From positions 12,149,600 to 12,213,599 of the forward strand of contig JACDQD010000007.1 of assembly GCA_019843655.1 (NCBI GenBank): 64,000 nucleotides of DNA, written 5' to 3'. The DNA comes from Lethocerus indicus. Its lineage: Eukaryota > Arthropoda > Insecta > Hemiptera > Belostomatidae. The translations under genes and the position numbers were made by a program. Below the pieces are notes generated by a model, which was given only the letters and a program-made list of their open reading frames with translations, had not been told where the DNA came from and did not search any database. Shown one piece after another: positions 55,926 through 64,000 of the stretch. Positions within the stretch are counted from its first letter, which is position 1; the number at the start of each line of letters is the position of its first letter.

Positions 55926-57335
55926 ATTAATATTTATATATATAAATGAAAATATATATACAAAGGAAACAAAGATTATTTATTTATATATATATATTTT
56001 TTGTAAAATCCTACAATATGAAGAGTATCATATATTGTGATTTTTCATGTACAAATTGTAACATTATCTGTTTCTTTTTGCGTACATAATCTCTGATCCA
56101 TATTGCTCCATAACTACTTTCCAGTACTGTCTAATGAATATCATAAAATGTAGAAGGAATTCTCTACATTCTTCAATTATCCTGTTTATGCATTAAATCC
56201 GTCCTGTGTTTTAAAATGCAAATTTTGTAGGTAAATGACATTTCGTAGAATGACACTAGAACCCAAAACTTATGAACAGTTTACCTAATTCTTTTTTTGT
56301 TTCAAAAAGTATTAATGTTTACCGGTGTTATTACCAGTTGGAATTTCAAAAATTTACAGATCTATGATCCAAATGTAAAAAAAGACTGATTAGTCAAAGA
56401 ATTGACATTTGAATGATACTGTACTGTTCCTTATGAAAGAATTCTTATAATATTTCCTAAGAGCATGAGTATTTTAAGAATTTTAAGTAATCTGTAAGGG
56501 AAATTAAATATAATTTGATTTCATTTTAAAATGCTGATTAAAATGTTGATTGATAAATTCATTAAAATTTCATGATAAATATTTTATTTCATTTTTCAAT
56601 TTCACATATAATTTATTTGGAAATTGTTCCAACACTGAAACCAAAAAATGATATTACAAATGTTTATGCTTTAAGGAATGTGGGTTGTGTACCTGACCTG
56701 AAATCATTTTGCACAATATTGCATACACTGAAGTAATAATTTATTTTTTATATCTTATTTTGTGAAACATGTATACACAGGTGTATTTTTACTAATCTAA
56801 TGAAATTCTGAACCCTGGCTCCAGAAATATTTTAAATCAAAACCTATTTATGAAATGACAGATGCCATAAAGATTTATTTTTGTTGATTAAAAATTTGTT
56901 TTATAATGTATAAAAGAAGACTATAAATATGTGTACAGTGTTGTTATATGCAACGAATTTTTGTTAATATTAAAAAGAGTTTTTTAACGGTTGTGCTTCA
57001 TACAACATTCCCATTCATGGATAATTACTTATGTCTAAACTTTCATATTCTGATACATATTTCAATTTAGTATTAATAAATTGAGTGTTAATTGTATTTT
57101 TGGGATATGAAAGTTTTATTTGAATTCATGAAAAAATTTAATTGTTTGTAGCACTTTTAAATTGGTAGCCTAATTGATCTCATTAGTATCACCAATTTCT
57201 TATTAATTTCAGTATCTTATATTTTCTAACAACTTCATTATTAATTTACATAATTATGTTCCCAGAAATTATTTTCTATGTTTGTTTAAAAATGTCAAAA
57301 AATTAAAAAATTTAAAAGTGCTCATACATGTGAAT

Positions 57336-57352
57336 CTATATATGTGTATATA

Positions 57353-57406
<54 letters not shown>
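57336..57406. repeat. (TA)n microsatellite with TG interruptions
   Basis: A long TA tract with ATGTGTATA and ATGTATA interruptions in its left part, within the presumed 3' UTR. Confidence 0.9.
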
Positions 57407-57407
<1 letters not shown>

Positions 57408-58177
57408 GTTATAAACTTGTAAACTTTGATAGCAATCGGCCTATATTTGGTGAAACAAGTTGGGCCCTTACTGGGCATGTTGGATTATCAACAGGACAGA
57501 AATACTGCATATAAATGGTGTTCCTCATAAATATCTGAGGGTATTTATGCGTGCTGTCAGTTTTTATATAGATCTTACATATCTTTTTTTTATTATGTTT
57601 TATGAACTAGTTGAAACTACTTTATAGTTCAAGATTGTTCTCGTTTAATATTACTTGCATGCCGAATTTGAGAGGTAATATGTGGAATATCAACTAAAGT
57701 TCCTGGTCATTATTGTCAATCATTTATTGTCATGAATCATTAATTGTGTATTTCAACCCTATTTTTGGGTACATTCCTTTAAAAAAACATTGCTGTCATA
57801 AATAAAAATGTTCATTTAAATGGTATCCACAAATTATCTTTCTATTAATTTGTAAATATTTATTTAATTTTATTCTCATTTTTCCCAGTTTCACTTAACG
57901 TTAAATGATTTTAATTTAGTGTAGCTTTTATTATTACGTAAGTATATATAGTAGTTTTTGAGTATGTTTCGTGAAATAAGTTTCTTCTTTAATTTTTATG
58001 TTGAAGTTTTAACCACAGGGAAACAGGTTTATCTATAGTGCTGTTCTGCTGTTTTTAAATGGGCATGGTTACTGTGATGATTCAACGATTCTTAGAACAA
58101 ATGTCATAAATAATGGTATATTTTTTTTAGCATTTAATGAACACACTAGCAGTAGGCAGTTTTCTCACTCAAAATCT

Positions 58178-58195
58178 ACTTGCCAATTGGCAAGT
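58178..58195. repeat. Perfect 18-bp palindrome in the presumed 3' UTR
   Basis: ACTTGCCAATTGGCAAGT equals its own reverse complement. The flanks continue imperfectly, with AAAATC on the left and GATTTT on the right, so an RNA hairpin with arms of about 15 bases is possible, though its loop would have to open the centre. It may instead be a dimeric protein site. Confidence 0.6.
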
Positions 58196-58636
58196 GAGGA
58201 TTTTAATGCTAAGATAAGTTACTTGAAAAATTATTACATTATTCCATCATTATTTAGCAGTTTTATATTTCATTATTTTTTTATTAAAATAAACTAAATG
58301 TTTATTTGTTCAATACAATTCTATTAGAATGTATTGTTTAATAAGAAAATCTGATGTAATACTTTTATGATATATTATTTTTATGATGTTATCATGATAT
58401 ACATGTCTATGTAATATAATACTGTAATGAAATATCTCTTTATACTTCTTTTTAATTCATGACTAACATAAAAGAAAACTGATTACTGATAGTGTGGGAT
58501 ATAAATAATTTTTATTACAGTACTTTAGTAGTTTTATGCATAGTATGTATTTGCAGACTGCGTTATTAGCAAATCATGCTCAATTTGATAGTTTTATTTT
58601 TCTGCATTGATTAAGAAATTTATACTTTACAGGATG

Positions 58637-58642
58637 AATAAA
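58637..58642 (+). terminator. Candidate distal poly(A) signal of the transporter
   Basis: AATAAA followed by a GT/T-rich stretch, the last clear signal before the end of the CpG-poor block about 300 bases later. It is the favoured distal end of the transcript, by inference from composition. Confidence 0.4.
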
Positions 58643-58944
58643 ATATTAACTAACAACTAAATATGCTTTGTGTATTAATTACTGTCATACCTTCATTATC
58701 CTGGTAGTTCTAATTTTATGACAAGATTCCTCAGTTCCATATTTTTTCTCGTTTAATCTTTTTTTTTACGATTTTCAGAGGATTGAAACATATTTTTACT
58801 CAGAGATGTTCAGTTAAGTGGTTTTAAGCAGTGAACTTTTTGATTATAGTCAGGACACTTTTTTACTTTACCACTATCATTTTCATTGGAAATCAGATTG
58901 TTCTTGCCAAATCTGAACAATATTTCACAACATGCAAATGTCAT

Positions 58945-61134
58945 ATATTCGAATGACGAGCAAAATCGTGATGCAACCAAAAATGTTGGCAATATTTTTA
59001 TATGTAACCGATAAGGACGAAGAAAGTGATGTGTATAGATCGGATAAGTACAAGTAACAGTCTGGGTCAGGCTTTTCGATTAAGGCCGTCACAAGTTCGA
59101 AGAAAGGTTTTGGAGGACGCATTGGGTATGGACGATGGATGAATAGTAATAGAACGGAATGGGCAAACAGGGAGAACGAAGTCCGCACCTTGACACGTAT
59201 ACCGAGACCTAGGACTGTGTTAGGACACGTTTCGGGTCTATTTGTATTCCCGTTGGTGCGGACGAACCTTAGTAACAAGTTACATTTTAGAAACCATATC
59301 GCATGGTTGCCTTTGCGCAATTATAGTGCTGTAAGCACTTCAAGAACGATTACGAGAGATTAAATACGCTGGCAACGAGCACATCCAACTCATGGTATAT
59401 TGATGGCCTTGACGATAGTCCTATGGTCCGCTGAATTAATATTGAAAATTAATACTTTTGATACGGCTGATACAATTCTTCTGCCTCCAAGAGTAAGTAC
59501 TGCGCTATACTACTGAAATATCAGTACTATACTGGTAAATATCAGTACATAAATCTGTATTCACGTTCATTCCTCCGTTCTGGTCACTAGACAAGACAGT
59601 GACTTCATCGGCAGCCGACACGTCTTAAGAGCCTAACATATCCACTAATGGATTGCTATCGACGATTACAAAAAGTCGAAATCGTCGAAATGAGAACGAT
59701 ATATAAGATATATCTTATCGAAAATGAGCTGAGACAGAAAGTCGCAAGGATGGAACTGCCAGTCGTGGTGGAACTGCCGCCGCCACCATCCGCTAAACAT
59801 TCTTTAATCTAGAGACTAAAATGGTGTGTCCACTAATATCGCACGTCGCCGAAATTCATTTCCGTGCAATTATGTTGCCAGAAATAGTATAATAAAATTA
59901 CACATTGGGAAAAGTACGATTTTGGGACGGGGACCGTGCCTTGGTGGATTTGATTTGATTGCCTCCACAGATACCTCTTTCTAGGATTCTAGGTTCTAGC
60001 CAATTACGGTCAGAACCGAAGTAATTTACAGTTGCACAACGCGCGCTTGAAAATCCCCTCGAGTAAGACCTCGATAACGTGAGTAATACACGTTTGGCGT
60101 ATGGGAAACTGGGAAGGGACCCTGGCCGTCGGCTTCTCTCTTGGAAGAAACTGACCGAGACATTTTTCAATTTGCAGGCGAAAGATGGCACACCACGCGC
60201 GAATAAGGACTAACCGCTGGAAAGGTCAAGGCAAAGTGCTCCCATACGTGAATCACAGGACATTCAAGGGCGGCATACTAAATCGGTTTTCTATTTCCTA
60301 CTTCGGTTTGGCAGGGATTTTAAATGCGTTAGCAATTTATGCTGTTTAAAAAATTACATCGGCCATAAATCCAGGTAGTAACATTTCCTGTGAAATGTAA
60401 AATAAATTTGAAAAGAAATCTATGCACCGATGAGATTATTGTCGAACATCTTGAAAATTGAGCATCACAAAATTGAAAAAATGAGGGAGGCTGTGCATGT
60501 TTGCATTATAATTTTAATAATCTCAATTTGAAAAACATGATTACGAACAACTTTCTTATCCATGGAAAGATTTACATAATAGCGTACTGGGACTATGTCT
60601 GCAACATTTAAAAAAGGAATATAAATGTTGTTTACAATGAGCCTCGATACAGTAACCAAATTACGCCACTCTATCATTTTTTTAAAAATGTATAAACTAA
60701 GTTTATACGCATTCTGTCGACAGCAACCTGGAAATGGATGCAAGGATAACTAGGAAGAATATTTGACGTTGGCAATTAAATAAAATAATGTACGGTTGGG
60801 CGACAACTAATTGTTGAGGGACAGTTTTAGCCATTCAGACTGGGCGAGAAGGAGCAATCACCGGGGGGCATTTGTACGGGGTACGTACGGGAGGTTTAAA
60901 AATTTAACGAGCTCCGGGACGCCAGCTTCTGGGACAAAGCCATTGTAAGCTGTTATTTTTACTTACGGGTGGACTTGGGGCGGGGGAGAGCCCCAGCTCG
61001 GGGGGCGGGCTCAGTTCTCTTAGCGAGGGAGGCCGGAGACGAAACCCGAGGTATGCCACCGACCCCACGACCGGACAGCGAATAATTTGCCACCGCAGAC
61101 CAACTAGGAAAGTGTCCAAGGGAAGTGTCCAGTG
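58945..61134. other. CpG-rich intergenic DNA
   Basis: CpG frequency returns abruptly. A minus-strand frame at 58,925-59,320 (131 codons) and a plus-strand frame at 59,139-59,363 overlap each other and have no recognised domain. Small palindromes occur, such as ATAAGATATATCTTAT at about 59,702, and AATATCAGTAC is repeated near 59,517. The last 200 bases (60,940-61,130) are GC-rich and precede a candidate first coding exon, so they may be a promoter or 5' UTR. Confidence 0.5.
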
Positions 61135-61238
61135 ATGGATGAGAGGTACAGCAGCCTGGATTACATGCTCCGGCCGGGCATCTGGTTCGCCGGAGGCAGG
61201 ATGAGGAGCATGAGCATACCCTGGTCCCACAACTCCTG
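61135..61238 (+). CDS. Candidate first coding exon of an unidentified gene
   Basis: ATG at 61,135 follows GTG (G at -3) and is followed by G. The frame runs 34 codons (MDERYSSLDYMLRPGIWFAG, then a Met/Arg/Ser-rich stretch ending PWSHNS) and reaches TG followed by the donor GTAGGT at 61,239, so it would leave in phase 2. An in-frame TAG lies 30 bases upstream of the ATG, so this would be the true N-terminus or a very short exon. The upstream DNA is GC-rich, as at many first exons. I do not recognise the protein. The next exon is not visible within the remaining 2.8 kb. A chance ATG-donor pair in GC-rich DNA cannot be excluded. Confidence 0.35.
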
Positions 61239-64000
61239 GTAGGTCAATCTCGCCCCGATCCCTGATTAACGACGAAAATCGGGGCTGTCGGTTAATCTTG
61301 ATCGATTATTTCATTTAAGCTAAGATAATTTGTTTTGGCGTGGGGAAGGGGGGCGCTCACGCGCAGGGACTTGGACCGTCATCACTCGTGCCATTCCTAC
61401 TGCTGTCGGCAAATATGTTCCTGAGCGAAATTCGTTTTGAATTCTCGCAATTACAAGTAATATTGTGATGCAATTTCCCGCATTTTTTTAAAGGTCTTGC
61501 AAACCAACAAACAAAACAATCAACTAAAACAGTTAAATCTCTAAGGTAACCCAACCATATTATTAAATCTCATGTGTGATGATATCCGGATCTGTCCTAC
61601 ATTCATCGATAGACTAGGAATATTAAGGAATAACAAAACTTATGAAATAAAAAACACTTGAGGATCATGAGTTGCATTTCGTTTGCGAATCTGGTGAACC
61701 TGATTGTTCATTGTAGGAAATGTTCCTACTTTTTTTGAGATATTTAGGTGTTTTCAATTATTTAAATATAAGCTTATGCATGTTGTGTTAGTAATAAATA
61801 AGTAGAATATTGATATTATCAGTTAACGTAACTTTATTAGAAAAAAGAAAATAATATAATGAAGAAAGAAAGCTCTCCTAAAAAGAGCTCAAAACGCTTT
61901 TGAGTATTGAAGAAGGCGAAAGTTAGAAACCTATATAACGTTTACGAGTGCGATAGGCTCCATCTTGATTCTCGCATTCTCTTGGTTGAACGTTTTAAAA
62001 ATAATTTCTATGCGGTTTTGAAGTTTTGACAACGAAACAGGACTAAATCTATATTTAGACAAATTCACGTCACTGGTTGTAGCCATTCTGACACGTTTCT
62101 GCCTCCTGTTCTACAAGCAAGATTTTATTTCCTTCCGTTAATAGCATGCCGCATAAGAAAAGTGATTTTTAATTTATTTGACCATTTAAAACGCCGGAAT
62201 TTAATCTGTTTGTCTTTAAATATATTCTAGTACTTTAGAAATTCATCAAGAATTTCAGCGACATTTACTTTTATGTTTAGCACAACTTAAATTTTCAGAC
62301 CATTCATCATCGTCTGTAGACAGAATTAATTGAAATCACCAGTATTTTTATAAATCTTTTGAATAAGTGTGTTTATGATGCTTGAATACAACATGTGTAC
62401 GTATTAGTAGTATGAGCAGCATATTTATTGAAATTCTCTTTGAGAATGAATCTCAGAATGCAGATTTACCAACATTTTTTCGGTATTCGAGATTTCAGCT
62501 TAATGTTCCTAGATTTTATTATACAAACTATACTAGATATCCTTCCGGAAATTAAATGGTCACATAATGAAAAAGGAATTAACTGATAAGTACATTGGGG
62601 GAATTTACGACAGCTTAGTGAGATGACTGTGGACAATTGTACTCGTCGAGATCATTGAAATGAAAAGTTATAGGAAAAAATTAAAAACAATTATCTGGCA
62701 GCTGTTTCATTCGGATAGTTCGTTATTTTCGTCATAATTAGTCCTCGAGTATGAAGCCTAAGGCTCCGAACGCGATAAGGGAAGCGCAGGTTGATTATCC
62801 ACTTCAGTCCGTGCAGTGGCTCTGAGCCAAATGTGTTTGGTTGTTGTTGCACCGTTTTAAAAAGGAGTTTCCACAAAATGAAAAACAAATTGTAAGTAGG
62901 CTTCCATATTTCATTTTGTTTCTGGCACTATAGAGTGAATTTAAAGAGCCAAATAATGCCGTAATTTTGGAAAAACGCCTGGACCAATCATTAATTTTCC
63001 ATTGGTCAACATCGATTCCGTTGCAGCATTTACAAACTATTAGAAATGAGTTCAATGTATATTTGGAGGAGGGGGAGTGTTTGGAACATTATCACCAGTG
63101 CCTTGTGAACTTGATCCTAAGATAAAGTAAGTCAGTAATATTGAGTTAAAATGATAAGAAACATAATTCATTCGGATTTCTTTGATGTTGACTCCAAGAA
63201 GTCATGTGACACTGCGTGTTCTTAAAATCACATTTATTATAGCTGTGTGAAGGGTAGAATTAAAAATGTTTAATTGTAATGTAAAACATCGTACAAGATC
63301 ATTTCATTTTTAATTAATTCGTCCTTAGAGTACCAAATTGCGTGGGTTAAATGTTTCTTAAAAACAGAAAAATAAGCAGGAAATGAAAAAAATGTTGGTA
63401 ATGTATTGGCAAAACATCAGGATTACCAGGATGATTGATGACCTCCTTTTCTTGAAGAAAATTTCCCACCTCTTGCTAGTTATTATGTTGGAAATTAAAA
63501 TTTCGCTGCATGACAGTACACTCAGGAAAATCCTCCCACTTAAACGTAGGCATCACAAAATTAATTTTTCTCGTGGTAATTGCTTCATTACTTCGTGGTA
63601 GTTATTTTCAATTTTTACCTCGCTTACCACATTTGTTTTTTTCGTATTACCAACCAAATATTTAATGCATTAAATTGGTGTGTGCATCGTTTAAATGACT
63701 GCTGTACGTAAGCATTATTTTTGTTCTCTAGAGTTTAACAACAGAAGACAAGGTAAGTTCATTAACCTCAAATATGGATGCATTGAATAATAATATCATT
63801 CTCATAGAATGGCCTCGTGGCAGCCATAAAAGTCTTCATCGTTATTGATGTCACCGGTTCACTGCCTTTATTATTTAAGTAATTAGGCAGAACGCCCACA
63901 AAATTGATTGACTCAGATTTGCTCGATTTGCCGGAATATGTTTTTCAATTTCAAATTTGCAGACAGATAAAGAATTTTGCCGCGGACCGTTATTATTTAA
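61239..64000. other. Right end of the window, intergenic or first intron
   Basis: CpG-containing, AT-leaning DNA with no recognised exon. If the exon at 61,135-61,238 is real, this is its first intron. A 21-base stretch at 63,732-63,752 has a fair acceptor (TTCTCTAG) and a consensus donor (GTAAGT). It could be a microexon, but spliced directly to that exon it would create TGA at the junction. Confidence 0.4.

Larger units (their letters stand above)
55211..58642 (+). other. path: Probable long 3' UTR of the transporter
   Basis: After the TAA at 55,208-55,210 the DNA stays AT-rich and CpG-poor for 3.7 kb and contains no further coding frame. AATAAA occurs at 55,920-55,925, 57,801-57,806 and 58,637-58,642. 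The last is only 300 bases before CpG content jumps back, so a 3' UTR of up to 3.4 kb, with shorter alternatives ending near 55.94 or 57.82 kb, is the favoured reading. It contains two long TA repeats and an 18-base palindrome. Transcript ends would decide. Confidence 0.45.
49345..58945. other. AT-rich, CpG-depleted block over the transporter gene body and 3' region
   Basis: By rough hand count about fifty CpG dinucleotides remain in 9.6 kb, many of them in exons or in one inserted patch (54.06-54.34 kb). Flanking DNA on both sides has CpG every few dozen bases. TG and CA are abundant in the block, as expected when methylated C decays to T. The block starts in the second visible intron and ends close to the last plausible poly(A) signal. 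Three long TA microsatellites lie inside it. Gene-body methylation over evolutionary time is the favoured explanation; a mosaic of different ancestral sequence is less likely because the exons join seamlessly across the boundary. Confidence 0.7.

Noticed and set aside
58925..59320. 131-codon minus-strand frame at the edge of the CpG-poor block, considered as an insertion responsible for the boundary
   Set aside because: No transposon or viral motif recognised, and an overlapping plus-strand frame is equally open.
60904..61230. Minus-strand 108-codon frame with a possible donor at about 60,963
   Set aside because: Pro/Leu-rich product of GC-rich DNA with no motif; the plus-strand start-donor pair in the same interval is better supported.

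Overview
The window is nuclear DNA from an animal, most likely an insect. Genes are split by GT-AG introns, intergenic DNA is extensive, and the two recognisable genes match insect families: an Ig-domain protein of the FAM187A type on the minus strand and a proton-coupled amino acid transporter of the pathetic/SLC36 type on the plus strand. No bacterial operon, phage, CRISPR array, rRNA or convincing tRNA was seen. The species cannot be named. The strong CpG depletion over one gene body argues for a lineage with functional DNA methylation, so a fly such as Drosophila is unlikely.

Layout. 1-23,485 is gene-poor, CpG-rich, complex intergenic DNA with a GC-rich patch (about 12.4-14.6 kb), a few microsatellites and short inverted repeats. 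23,589-25,511 (minus) holds a four-exon gene for a secreted or type I membrane protein with two Ig-like domains, a WxxW/Cys thrombospondin-like segment and one C-terminal membrane helix. Its third exon appears to carry a one-base frameshift. 25,512-44,743 is again intergenic, or 5' intron, with a foldback-like inverted repeat at about 42.35-42.68 kb. 44,744-55,210 (plus) holds nine coding exons of the transporter, giving 481 residues; only the extreme N-terminus is missing. 55,211 to about 58,945 is probably its long 3' UTR. 58,945-64,000 returns to CpG-rich DNA and holds one candidate first coding exon (61,135-61,238) of an unidentified plus-strand gene.

The most striking large-scale feature is an abrupt change in composition. 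From about 49,345 to 58,945 the DNA is AT-rich and almost free of CpG, while everything else, including the first two transporter exons, the 3.5-kb intron between them and the FAM187A-like gene, is CpG-rich. The block begins inside the second visible intron of the transporter and ends near the last plausible poly(A) signal. This is what long-term germline methylation of a transcribed gene body would leave. A CpG-rich, roughly 280-bp patch with a hairpin sits inside the block (about 54.06-54.34 kb) and looks like a later insertion.

The two genes are unrelated in function and no pathway links them. I did not find a convincing undescribed multi-gene system. The leads worth following are the compositional block, the frameshift, the foldback element and the orphan first exon.
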